Shown here: positions 24,210 to 31,891 of the stretch, one piece after another
Position numbering within the stretch: the stretch's first letter is position 1
Layout of the letters: each line of letters opens with the position of its first letter
DNA from: Salimicrobium flavidum
GTDB taxonomy: Bacteria; Bacillota; Bacilli; Bacillales; Halobacillaceae
NCBI RefSeq assembly: GCF_900156645.1
Contig: NZ_FTOC01000002.1
Coordinates: 186,001-250,000 of the forward strand
Length of the DNA stretch: 64,000 nucleotides
Reading direction: 5' to 3'
Notes under the pieces: generated by a model
Databases searched by the model: none
What the model saw: the letters and a program-made list of their open reading frames with translations, nothing else
What the model was told of the DNA's origin: nothing
Position numbers and translations under genes: made by a program

Positions 24210-24542
24210 ATGAAACAATTTTTACTTTTCGTCGGGGCTTTGGCCGCTGTCGCGATTATCCTGGCAAGTCTCGGACCGCTGATTATGCTCGCTATTGGTG
24301 TGTGGCTGCTGTATCTCGTGTTCAAACAGTTCATGAAAACAGAATCTACGGGAGGGAAAATCGGCTGGCTCGTGGTCGGACTGATCGTGCTGGCTATAGT
24401 GACACCGAACTTACCTGCATTGCTTGGGGTGGCTGCTCTTTACGGGTTGTACCTGATTTATAAGAATTGGAAAAAGGAAGAACCGGAACTCTCCGATGAC
24501 CCATTTACGAATTTTGAAAAACAGTGGAAACAATTACAATAA
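24210..24542 (+). CDS. liaI: LiaI/Lmo0954-like small membrane protein
   Basis: 110 residues with a short hydrophobic pair of helices at 3-40 and another pair at 50-85, then a charged cytosolic tail. It precedes a PspA-family gene by 13 bp, the arrangement of liaI-liaH, where LiaI serves as membrane anchor for the PspA-like protein. It resembles the Listeria Lmo0954 type rather than B. subtilis LiaI in length. Ribosome site AAGGAGGAG is clear. First gene of liaI-liaH-liaF-liaS-liaR. I could not find a convincing LiaR box upstream. Confidence 0.72.
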   Translation: MKQFLLFVGALAAVAIILASLGPLIMLAIGVWLLYLVFKQFMKTESTGGKIGWLVVGLIVLAIVTPNLPALLGVAALYGLYLIYKNWKKEEPELSDDPFTNFEKQWKQLQ

Positions 24543-24555
24543 GGAGGAATCACTG

Positions 24556-25173
24556 ATGACAAATGTATTTACAAGAATGAAGGACTCTTTTGTCGCGGAT
24601 ATGCATGACGTGATGGACAAAAAAGAAGAAAAGAACCCGATGGCTCTCTTGAACCAGTACCTGAGAGAAAGTGAGAAGGAAACCGAGAACGTGCGTAAGC
24701 TTATTGAGCGTCAGTACAAGTTGAAGGAAGAGTTCGTGAAAGAGTATGAAGAGGCTCGTGCGATGGCGGATAAACGGGACCACCAGGCGACAGTAGCTGA
24801 AAACGCCGGAGAAAGCGAGATGCAGGACTTCGCTCTGATGGAGAAAGAAGCCTATACCAATCGGGCAGAACGTCTGCTACAATCAAAACAGGACTCCGAT
24901 CAGCAATTGCAGGAGCTAGAACGTAACTATGAAGAAATGAAACACAAATTGAAAGATATGCATGTAAAACGAATGGAGCTGATGGGCCGCGAAAATATAG
25001 CCAAAGCCCACCACCGGATCGATCGCGTCGCGGAGGAGGCTGCCGAAAAGCCGTACAGCCGCTTCTCTGAACTCGATCATCATATGGAACGGCTCGAACA
25101 GCAGATCAATCGTTCCTATCAGCGCTCCACATTCGATAGTAAAATCCAGCAGCTGGAAAAGGAAAAAGAGTAA
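24556..25173 (+). CDS. liaH: PspA/IM30-family phage-shock-type protein (LiaH)
   Basis: 206 residues, almost wholly helical and charged, with extended coiled-coil heptads (for example EAYTNRAERLLQSKQDSDQQ). Family members form large oligomers that protect the inner membrane under envelope stress. The start phrase MTNVFTRMKDSFVADMHDVM is the membrane-binding amphipathic helix. ATG 24556 follows AAGGAGG exactly; the upstream in-frame ATG lies inside liaI. Neighbours liaI and liaF-S-R support the assignment. Confidence 0.88.
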   Translation: MTNVFTRMKDSFVADMHDVMDKKEEKNPMALLNQYLRESEKETENVRKLIERQYKLKEEFVKEYEEARAMADKRDHQATVAENAGESEMQDFALMEKEAYTNRAERLLQSKQDSDQQLQELERNYEEMKHKLKDMHVKRMELMGRENIAKAHHRIDRVAEEAAEKPYSRFSELDHHMERLEQQINRSYQRSTFDSKIQQLEKEKE

Positions 25174-25236
25174 TAACAAAGTCTTCTCTCCTGTGCGTAT
25201 CTCGTACGGGAGAGTGATATGTATGGAGGAGGGGTC

Positions 25237-25944
25237 ATGATGTTTGAGAAAATAGGGACAGATACGATCAACAAATTATTGCTTGTTCTAGCCGTGTTTT
25301 TGGCTGCCGAAATCATTTTTTTCGACGGCGATAACCTGTTTTCTCTTTTATTCAGTGGACTCCTCGTTTATTTCGGTCACCGGTCTTATGGACGGACATT
25401 CGGGAAAGTATTGTTCTGGGTGGGCCTTGTTTCTTTGATTATGGCCATTTTGAGCATGGCGATTGTCCGCTTTCTTCTGTTTATTCTCCTCGTGCTTTTT
25501 CTCTACAACTATTTCCATTCCAGCAAGCAACCGGACCCGCCCGTCTTTCCGGAACAAATGGCATCTCCTTCTCCTGAACCTGTGCTCGAACAGAAAGCGT
25601 GGGGGGATCAGTCGACACCTGAAGCTTATGCATGGAATGATATAAACATCCATGGGGGCATCGGAGATAGAACGATTGATTTGAGCCGGACCGTATTGCC
25701 GGAAAAAGCATTGATTTCCATACGGCACCTGGTGGGGACCATCACCATCTACGTTCCCTACGAAACGGAAGTGGTCGTGCATCACAGTTCCCTCATCGGA
25801 CGGGCTTCTATTTTTGATTTTCATAGCAACAACCTGTGGAATCAGACGATCCATTACCAGACCGAGCAGTACGGAACAAAAACGCCAGGAGTCAGGATCG
25901 TAACCTCTATCCTTTCGGGGGACATTGAGGTGAAGCGTATATGA
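25237..25944 (+). CDS. liaF: LiaF-like inhibitor of the LiaS kinase
   Basis: About 236 residues: four N-terminal membrane helices (about 10-95), a Pro-rich linker, and a C-terminal beta-rich domain (about 135-236) with GDRTIDLSRTVLPEKALISIRH and VRIVTSILSGDIEVKRI, typical of LiaF/VraT. LiaF keeps LiaS inactive without envelope stress. The start may be ATG 25237 or 25240; GGAGGAGGGG lies at 25225-25234. The stop overlaps the liaS start (ATGA), which indicates translational coupling. Confidence 0.88.
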   Translation: MMFEKIGTDTINKLLLVLAVFLAAEIIFFDGDNLFSLLFSGLLVYFGHRSYGRTFGKVLFWVGLVSLIMAILSMAIVRFLLFILLVLFLYNYFHSSKQPDPPVFPEQMASPSPEPVLEQKAWGDQSTPEAYAWNDINIHGGIGDRTIDLSRTVLPEKALISIRHLVGTITIYVPYETEVVVHHSSLIGRASIFDFHSNNLWNQTIHYQTEQYGTKTPGVRIVTSILSGDIEVKRI

Positions 25945-26951
25945 AGAAGTTCATCCTGTTTTACACCTTACTGTTTCTATTGTTTTCCCTCCTGCTCACC
26001 GGCATCATTTTTTTCGTTTTCCCGCCCGAAGAGTGGTCGCTCCTTTATAGGAGAGACGTTCTGGACGTACCGTTCTTCCTCGTCCCTATCATTACTGCAT
26101 TGACACTCGGTATCGGTGCCGGAGTAGCTCAGGGCCTTCAGGGAAAGCAGAAAAGGAAATCTCTATATCGACAGCTCGATTATCTGGCTCAGGGAACGCC
26201 TGTGGACCACCGACTTTCAGAAAGTCTCGGAGAAGAATTCACCTCACGTCTATCTGCGATTGAGGAAAAGATGGAGAGGCAGACAGAACTCTCCCGGAAA
26301 CAGGCATCAGAACGTGCCGAGGAGAGGGAGAAAAGTTTACAGGAAGTCGTCGCTCAGGAAAGGAGCCGCCTTGCCCGGGAACTGCACGATTCTGTCAGTC
26401 AGCAGTTATTCGCAGCTTCGATGATGATGTCTGCGATCAATGAACAGGAAGAAGGGAATCGCCAGCTGCAAATGGTGGAAAAAATGATACACCAGTCCCA
26501 ACTTGAAATGAGAGCACTTCTGCTTCACTTGCGTCCGGTACCTCTGAAAGGGAAGACACTTAAAGAAGGCACGGAGGAACTCCTGGAGGAATTGACTCAA
26601 AAAGTTCCGCTCCAGGTTGAAAAACAGCTCGAAGAAGTTCCGCTTGAAAAAGGGGAGGAAGATCAGTTGTTCCGGATCATCCAGGAGGCAGTCTCGAATA
26701 CGCTGAGACATGCGGAAGCGGAGAATTTGACCGTCCAGCTACTTTTGAGGGACGAATTCATCCTTTTAAGGATTTTGGACGACGGAAAAGGGTTTGATGT
26801 CGATAAAGCCTCCTCCAACTCTTATGGTCTGGTGAATATGAATGAACGGGCGTTAGAAATCGGCGGTATCCTGAAAATTGTCAGTGTGAAGGAAGATGGT
26901 ACGAGAATCGAAGTCAAATTGCCATATAAGGAAAGAGGGGAAACGAAATGA
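25941..26951 (+). CDS. liaS: LiaS-type sensor histidine kinase
   Basis: Senses envelope stress together with LiaF and phosphorylates LiaR. Two membrane helices (about 4-26 and 44-66) with a short extracytoplasmic loop of the intramembrane-sensing type; a HAMP-like and coiled linker; a HisKA_3 domain with His149 in ARELHDSVSQQLFA; and a HATPase domain with QEAVSNTLRHA and DDGKGFDVD, SYGLVNMNERA. 336 residues is normal. It overlaps liaF at 25941-25944 and liaR at 26948-26951. Confidence 0.92.
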   Translation: MKKFILFYTLLFLLFSLLLTGIIFFVFPPEEWSLLYRRDVLDVPFFLVPIITALTLGIGAGVAQGLQGKQKRKSLYRQLDYLAQGTPVDHRLSESLGEEFTSRLSAIEEKMERQTELSRKQASERAEEREKSLQEVVAQERSRLARELHDSVSQQLFAASMMMSAINEQEEGNRQLQMVEKMIHQSQLEMRALLLHLRPVPLKGKTLKEGTEELLEELTQKVPLQVEKQLEEVPLEKGEEDQLFRIIQEAVSNTLRHAEAENLTVQLLLRDEFILLRILDDGKGFDVDKASSNSYGLVNMNERALEIGGILKIVSVKEDGTRIEVKLPYKERGETK

Positions 26952-27571
26952 TTCGAGTTCTGTTCGTGGATGATCATGAGATGGTAAGGATCGGAGTCTC
27001 CGCCTATTTATCCGCTCAACCGGATATCGAAGTGGTTGCAGAAGCAGCTGACGGGAAAGAAGGGGTAGAGAAAGCATTCGAATGGAAACCGGATATTATT
27101 CTGATGGATCTCGTCATGGAGGAAATGGATGGTATCGAAGCGACCGAGCGCATCATTTCGGAGTGGCCGGAAGCGAAGATCATCATCGTTACGAGCTTCA
27201 TCGATGATGAAAAAGTTTATCCCGCTCTAGAAGCGGGGGCGGTAAGTTATCTGTTGAAAACATCCAAAGCTGATGAGATCGCGGAGGCGATCAGAGCCAC
27301 TCATGGAGGACAGTCGATTCTTGAACCGGAAGTGACCGGGAAACTGATGAACAAAATGAGAAATGAACCGCTGCATGAACAGCTCACCGCCCGTGAAAAA
27401 GAGATACTTATGCTGATGGCAGAGGGCCGGACGAATCAGGAAATCGCCGAACAACTGTTTATCGCTTTGAAGACGGTGAAAGTCCATGTCAGTAATATTC
27501 TCGGGAAACTCGAAGTCCACGACCGGACACAAGCGGTAGTCTATGCTTTCAAGCATCATTTAATCAAATGA
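26948..27571 (+). CDS. liaR: LiaR-type response regulator, NarL/LuxR family
   Basis: Receiver domain (1-120) with Asp8/Asp9, the phosphoacceptor Asp54 (ILMDLVMEEMDG) and Lys-containing YLLKTSKADE, then a LuxR-type helix-turn-helix (about 142-205; LTAREKEILMLMAEGRTNQEIAEQLFIALKT region). Its target is expected to be the lia promoter itself. Last gene of the operon; it overlaps liaS by four bases. Confidence 0.92.
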   Translation: MIRVLFVDDHEMVRIGVSAYLSAQPDIEVVAEAADGKEGVEKAFEWKPDIILMDLVMEEMDGIEATERIISEWPEAKIIIVTSFIDDEKVYPALEAGAVSYLLKTSKADEIAEAIRATHGGQSILEPEVTGKLMNKMRNEPLHEQLTAREKEILMLMAEGRTNQEIAEQLFIALKTVKVHVSNILGKLEVHDRTQAVVYAFKHHLIK

Positions 27572-27624
27572 TGCAATTTTGGTATACTGATAACGGTACA
27601 TAATTCAAATAGGGGTGATCGAAG

Positions 27625-28326
27625 ATGAAATGGACGAATCAAATAGCGAGTCAGTTGAACTGGTCCGGTGATATTTCAAATAAAGAAGTGAAACAGCAGG
27701 TAGCATTTCAAGTGGCTGAAAAAGTGAAAGACGGCGATGTGATCGGCATCGGTTCCGGGTCGACATCCTTCCTTGCTCTGCAGGCGATCGTCGAACGTGT
27801 AAAAGAAGAAGGGCTTGATGTGAAAGGCATTCCGACTTCCAAAGAAGCGGAAATCAATTGTTCTGTTCTCGGATTGCCGACAACGACGCTCATTGATTCG
27901 CGCCCGGATTGGGGATTCGACGGAGCGGATGAAGTAGACGATGAACAACGTCTCATCAAAGGTCGTGGAGGAGCGATGCTGAGAGAAAAATTGGTCATGG
28001 CAAGCGCTGATAAAACATATATTCTTGTAGACCAGAGTAAAATAGTCACCCGCCTCGGTGAAAAATTCGCTGTTCCGGTGGAAGTGGACAGCAGAGCGAT
28101 CCATCTCGTTGAAAGCACATTGGAAACTTATACTTCCGTTGAACGTATTGAGATGCGTATGGCGGACAAGAAAGACGGTCCTGTCATTACAGAAGGGGGA
28201 CACGTCATTCTGGATGTAACGTTCCATGACATAGCCCCGGGCGCCGAGACTTCTCTCAAAGGTATCCCGGGTGTAGTGGAAACCGGGATTTTCGCCGGTT
28301 ATCCTATTGAAGTGCTCAAGGTATAA
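27625..28326 (+). CDS. rpiA: Ribose-5-phosphate isomerase A
   Basis: Interconverts ribose-5-phosphate and ribulose-5-phosphate in the pentose phosphate pathway. The 233-residue protein carries IGSGSTSFLAL near the phosphate site, GFDGADEVDDE with the catalytic acid, and KGRGGAMLREK. Length is normal for RpiA. It follows the lia operon by 53 bp; TATACT just after liaR may belong to its own promoter. Many bacilli carry RpiB instead, so an RpiA here is a mild lineage marker. Confidence 0.93.
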   Translation: MKWTNQIASQLNWSGDISNKEVKQQVAFQVAEKVKDGDVIGIGSGSTSFLALQAIVERVKEEGLDVKGIPTSKEAEINCSVLGLPTTTLIDSRPDWGFDGADEVDDEQRLIKGRGGAMLREKLVMASADKTYILVDQSKIVTRLGEKFAVPVEVDSRAIHLVESTLETYTSVERIEMRMADKKDGPVITEGGHVILDVTFHDIAPGAETSLKGIPGVVETGIFAGYPIEVLKV

Positions 28327-28401
28327 TTCCATAAATTACCCTTTACAGTTGTGTTACAATAGTTTTTGACTGTGTAATACTTTGAGATATAGAGGGGAAA
28401 A

Positions 28402-29628
28402 ATGAGACTACTTATATCAGGATTTTTCATATTGTTGAGCGGTTGTTCGTTTATGACTAACGCCGGAGACGGAAAAGACATGAAGACAGTGAGTAAGGAA
28501 AACTATGAAGATTATAATGCGAACGTAGAGACAAAAATAGAAACGTTCGATGATTTGTATATTGTCATGCATTACCCGGAGACACCTAATGATCAGATCG
28601 ATCAGACATTGCTTGATTACGTGAATGAGCAGCGTTCGGATTTCAAGAAGGAAAGTTATGGACGCGTCCAGGGAGAAGGGGTTTCTGCCGTGCAGGAACT
28701 CCATATCGGCTACGATGTCATCCATGAAGACCCGGAGACGTATGTCGTGAAATTCAAAGAAACCGTAACCTGGGGAGAAGGGCGTGAAAAGTCGGACGAG
28801 ACGATTTTCCATTTTGGTAAATCGAATGGGAAGCGGCTTTCCCTGCAGCATTTTCTCGAAGGCGAGCAGGAGCGGAATGAATTGCAGAATCTTGTAGAGA
28901 ATGATTTGAATTATAAAATCATAGAACAGGATCTGGAGAATTTCATCTATGAAGGGGATACGCTGACGTTTTTTATCGGGGGTGAATCAGTCAAGGTAGA
29001 GAAAGAGGAGCACCCTGGCTGGTTTACGGATAGATTCAGGACGAAGTATGCAGAAGATCCTGAACCTCCGGAGAACTATAAGCAAAGAGACAAGTCGATC
29101 GAAGTCCCGGTGACGAAAGAAATGGCCGAAGACTACCCTGTCGTAGTTATGGGAGGGCCTCATCCGGAAAGAACGGAAGAACTGCTTCGAATTCTTGAAA
29201 AAAATGATGCAAAGGCTATGTTTTACATGATCGGTAAGAGGGCGGAGCGCTATCCGGAAGTAGTGAAAGAGGTCGAAGAAGCGGGGCACGTCGTCGTAGC
29301 TCATACCTGGAATCACCGCATGCCGAAGCGCCTTTCTGTGGAGGAAAAGGAAAAATATCGTGAACGTTCTGTGGAGCTGATCAGTTCTATTACGGATCAG
29401 GAAGAAGTGTTCGTTTCCACAGGCGATGTGAATCCCGGTCAGGCGCTCGAAAATCGGGAGAACTGGAAGGATGAGCCCAAAGCCTGGGTCATGAAGCAGA
29501 TGCAGAAGTCTGTAGATTCGCGTGGGCAGCTTATCATCAGTGAGCTTAATGTAAAATCACCGAAGTTGCTCGAGGAAATATTGCCACGTATGGGTAATAC
29601 GCCTGGAGAAGCTGCAGCAAGAGAATAA
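28402..29628 (+). CDS. PdaC-like lipoprotein with a degenerate polysaccharide deacetylase domain
   Basis: 408 residues with a very short signal peptide and lipobox LLSGC (Cys15). An N-terminal DUF4163/DUF3298-like region (about 40-225) precedes a NodB-homology domain (about 245-400), the PdaC layout. The catalytic motif TFDDGP is replaced by VVVMGGP (250-253), losing both acidic residues. The His pair survives in AHTWNH (His301, His305). The RPPYG motif is also unrecognisable. It is probably a non-catalytic, membrane-anchored wall-binding or regulatory protein. Stands alone with a terminator. Confidence 0.8.
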   Translation: MRLLISGFFILLSGCSFMTNAGDGKDMKTVSKENYEDYNANVETKIETFDDLYIVMHYPETPNDQIDQTLLDYVNEQRSDFKKESYGRVQGEGVSAVQELHIGYDVIHEDPETYVVKFKETVTWGEGREKSDETIFHFGKSNGKRLSLQHFLEGEQERNELQNLVENDLNYKIIEQDLENFIYEGDTLTFFIGGESVKVEKEEHPGWFTDRFRTKYAEDPEPPENYKQRDKSIEVPVTKEMAEDYPVVVMGGPHPERTEELLRILEKNDAKAMFYMIGKRAERYPEVVKEVEEAGHVVVAHTWNHRMPKRLSVEEKEKYRERSVELISSITDQEEVFVSTGDVNPGQALENRENWKDEPKAWVMKQMQKSVDSRGQLIISELNVKSPKLLEEILPRMGNTPGEAAARE

Positions 29629-29636
29629 TTTCCGAA

Positions 29637-29683
29637 AAAAAGCTGTCATCCTCATTTCACAAACGAGGGTGACAGCTTTTTGT
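29637..29683 (+). terminator. Terminator after the PdaC-like gene
   Basis: AAAAAAGCTGTCATCCTC pairs with GAGGGTGACAGCTTTTT (G-U tolerated), followed by T residues. Confidence 0.85.
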
Positions 29684-29691
29684 CTGTTTAG

Positions 29692-29852
29692 GCCGAGGTT
29701 TCTGAACGGATGACTACATACTTAGGTTTATCCGGTTCCGTCACCCAGAAACTCATGTCCTAAGCAGTGATTTCTTTTTCAGGAGAGGGCACCTGAAAAG
29801 AGAAACCCTTGCTTAGGCCAAGGTTTCTAAGCGGGGTGACTACACACTTAGG
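29692..29852. repeat. Dispersed hairpin repeat, locus 5
   Basis: CAGAAACTCATGTCCTAAGCAGTG-type left arm and CACTGCTTAGG-type right arm around a CTTTTTCAGG/CCTGAAAAG inner hairpin (about 29750-29830). The right linker GTTTCTAAGCGGGGTGACTAC overlaps the end of metX, so its last residues (SV) and stop lie in the repeat. Confidence 0.75.
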
Positions 29853-30892
29853 TGATACTTGATATAGTTGCCCCATTTGTCGAATTCGACGAGGAAGCCG
29901 TCATGGCCGAATTCAGTTTCCACGTGATAGTGGGTGGAATGGTGGGGAAGAAGGCTGAATTCTTCCATGAGTTCTTTAGGATAGACGAGATCTTTTTCGA
30001 AACTGATCGTATAAATATCCGCTTTGTACTGTTCAGCGGCCTCTTCAAGAGTACCTCTCCCTCTCGTAATGTCATGATGATTCATCGCTTCGAGGAGGTA
30101 CAGATAACTGTTTGCATCGAACCGTTTCTTAATCTTTTTCCCCTGGTAGTCGAGGTAGGATTGGATGTGATAATTCTCTTCATTTTGGCCCCGGTTGAAT
30201 CGCTGCTGAAAAAGAGAACTGCTTCTATAAGTCACCATTCCTGTCATTCTGGCGATTTCGAAACCATTCAGTTCTTCGTTCGACTCATAATCTCCCCCAT
30301 TCCAGGAAGGATCACGTTTGATGGCTTCCGCACCGATATGGTTGAAGGCAATGCCGTAATCACTTAGGAAAGGGGTGGAGGCAAGCATGAAGAGGTTATC
30401 CATCATCTCCGGATACAACAGTCCCCATTCATATACCTGCATCCCCCCGAGGGATCCTCCAAGTACAGCATGAATGTGACTGATTCCGAGAGCATCAAGG
30501 GCCTGTTTTTGGGCACGGACCATATCCCTGATGGTGACGGTAGGGAAGTCGAGACGGTAGCTCTCCCCTGTTTCCGGGTTTACACTTGCGGGACCAGTAG
30601 ATCCATGACATCCGCCAAGAACGTTGAACGTAATCGTCTGGTATTCCTCTTCCGGAATCAAACCCTCTGTCCCGAACAGACCATTCCACCATCCCGGTTC
30701 TTCTTCCGTACCTACTGTGAATTGATTTCCGGTGAGGGCATGGCAAATAAGGAGAAGAGGAGCTCCGGTATTCCCAAAGTGTTCGTAGGCGAGGGTGACC
30801 TCGGGGAGCGTTTCTCCTGATTCAAATGTAAAGGCACCTATAGATATCTCTTCGTAGCTGGTTTCGCAGCGTTGTATACGATTAACGGACAT
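29840..30892 (-). CDS. metX: Homoserine O-acetyltransferase
   Basis: Activates homoserine for methionine synthesis. The 350-residue alpha/beta hydrolase-fold protein has the nucleophile Ser147 in LGGSLGGMQVYEW, the Asp in the SFEKDLVYP segment and the C-terminal FGHDGFLVE with the catalytic His. ATG 30892 has GGAGGG upstream; the in-frame ATG at 30907 overlaps that site. It lies behind an S-box riboswitch, so expression should fall when S-adenosylmethionine is plentiful. Acyl specificity (acetyl or succinyl) cannot be settled by eye. Confidence 0.9.
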   Translation of the reverse strand: MSVNRIQRCETSYEEISIGAFTFESGETLPEVTLAYEHFGNTGAPLLLICHALTGNQFTVGTEEEPGWWNGLFGTEGLIPEEEYQTITFNVLGGCHGSTGPASVNPETGESYRLDFPTVTIRDMVRAQKQALDALGISHIHAVLGGSLGGMQVYEWGLLYPEMMDNLFMLASTPFLSDYGIAFNHIGAEAIKRDPSWNGGDYESNEELNGFEIARMTGMVTYRSSSLFQQRFNRGQNEENYHIQSYLDYQGKKIKKRFDANSYLYLLEAMNHHDITRGRGTLEEAAEQYKADIYTISFEKDLVYPKELMEEFSLLPHHSTHYHVETEFGHDGFLVEFDKWGNYIKYHLSV

Positions 30893-31060
30893 GCTTTTTC
30901 CCTCCATACGTTTATCTTTTCGTCGTCCTGCTAGAACATGAACTCTGTATCTGACGGGTGAGGGAGGAAATCAGGTATTTCTGCTCTTTTGGGGAAAGCC
31001 GGAGCCGAATCGACCTGAAAGAAAAGAGGTGCATTTATCCTGTAGGGGCATGTTGCACAA

Positions 31061-31092
31061 GAAAAACCCCCTTCTTATCGATAAGAAGAGGG
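31061..31092 (-). terminator. SAM-responsive terminator before metX
   Basis: Minus strand: CTTCTTATC facing GATAAGAAG, then GGGGGTTTTTC. It is the expression platform of the S-box riboswitch. Confidence 0.85.
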
Positions 31093-31113
31093 CTGATTAT
31101 GTATCATACGCCT

Positions 31114-31226
31114 CCTCTTATCTCTCAGATCGTAAAAGATCTGTAGGAGTTAGCACCTTTTCAAACCGATGTTTGAAGGTTGCCGGGCTTCACAGGGCCT
31201 ATTCCCTCAGCCGCTCTTGATAAGAG
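31114..31226 (-). ncRNA. SAM-I (S-box) riboswitch aptamer
   Basis: Minus strand begins CTCTTATCAAGAG and ends GATAAGAG (P1). Between are the family consensus pieces GCGGCTGAGGGA, GGCCC, GAAGCCCGGCAACC, AAGGTGCTAACTCC and CAGATC...GATCTG. A terminator follows at 31061-31092 and metX 170 bp later. SAM binding should favour termination. Confidence 0.95.
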
Positions 31227-31259
31227 TTGAACGAACTATTCAATTTAATCTTAAACCAA

Positions 31260-31288
31260 ATTATAACCATCGTATCGATCACTGTCAA
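31260..31288 (-). promoter_or_regulatory. Promoter of the SAM riboswitch-metX transcript
   Basis: Minus strand: consensus -35 TTGACA (31283-31288), 17-bp spacer, consensus -10 TATAAT (31260-31265). This is the best sigma-A promoter in the window. Confidence 0.88.
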
Positions 31289-31380
31289 ACAATTTTCTGA
31301 CAATTCTTCGTATGTTTGAAGCACAAGGACACGGGGAAGATAGTGATGTAGACAATGATTAGAATAGGAGTGGATTAATT

Positions 31381-31581
31381 ATGGTAAAAGAATATAATGT
31401 AATGCAAAACCCCCAGGGAGGCGGCTGGATTGTAAAAATCGAAGACGTCGCTCCGACAGAAGAATTTGAAGATCGTGATTCCGCTGTCGCGAAAGCCGAA
31501 GAAATCGCTAAGAAAAACTCTCCAAGTAAAGTACGTATTCATGATCAGGAGAGAAACGTGGAAGAAGAAAGAAGTTTTTAA
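31381..31581 (+). CDS. DUF2188 domain protein
   Basis: A 66-residue protein: VMQNPQGGGWIVKIEDVAPTEEFEDRDSAVAKAEEIAKKNSPSKV has the DUF2188 pattern (N-P-x-G-G-W, then D-S/K-x-x-A-x-x-x-A). Such proteins are small, soluble and of unknown function. The start ATG lies 13 bp after an AGGAG site. It ends at a strong terminator and stands alone. Confidence 0.82.
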   Translation: MVKEYNVMQNPQGGGWIVKIEDVAPTEEFEDRDSAVAKAEEIAKKNSPSKVRIHDQERNVEEERSF

Positions 31582-31597
31582 GTTCATAAATTTCAGA

Positions 31598-31627
31598 AGC
31601 TGAAGGTGCGTCCTTCAGCTTTTTTTA
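31598..31627 (+). terminator. Terminator after the DUF2188 gene
   Basis: AGCTGAAGG, loop TGCGT, CCTTCAGCT, then seven T residues. Confidence 0.92.
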
Positions 31628-31715
31628 ATGCACAAACAAATGGAGCTGTTCATTATTTTCAGAATTCGTATTGTAAAGTGTTTGTAATCGTGCTAAGATA
31701 CAGACAATGAATCTA

Positions 31716-31729
31716 TGCAAACGCATTCA
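31716..31729 (+). promoter_or_regulatory. cre/LacI-type operator 1 before the sugar ABC operon
   Basis: TGCAAACGCATTCA fits the LacI/CcpA operator pattern TGNAANCGNTNNCA closely. First of three similar sites in the 310-bp leader of the solute-binding protein gene. Whether CcpA or the LacI protein at 35443 binds cannot be told by eye. Confidence 0.65.
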
Positions 31730-31793
31730 CGGTATATTTTTCGAAATTAGTAAGGTTCCCTTGCGAATGAGGGAATTAATTATTAAAAGTTTT

Positions 31794-31807
31794 TGCAAAC
31801 GAATGCA
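31794..31807 (+). promoter_or_regulatory. cre/LacI-type operator 2
   Basis: TGCAAACGAATGCA, second of three operator-like sites; near palindromic. Confidence 0.65.
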
Positions 31808-31847
31808 CAGACTTTTTGCTGGTTTCATTTTATTTTTTTGCTGGATG

Positions 31848-31861
31848 TGTAAGCGGATTCA
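31848..31861 (+). promoter_or_regulatory. cre/LacI-type operator 3
   Basis: TGTAAGCGGATTCA, third operator-like site, 30 bp before the start codon of the binding-protein gene. Confidence 0.6.
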
Positions 31862-31891
31862 AACTTAAACACTATTGAAGGAGTGTATGGG

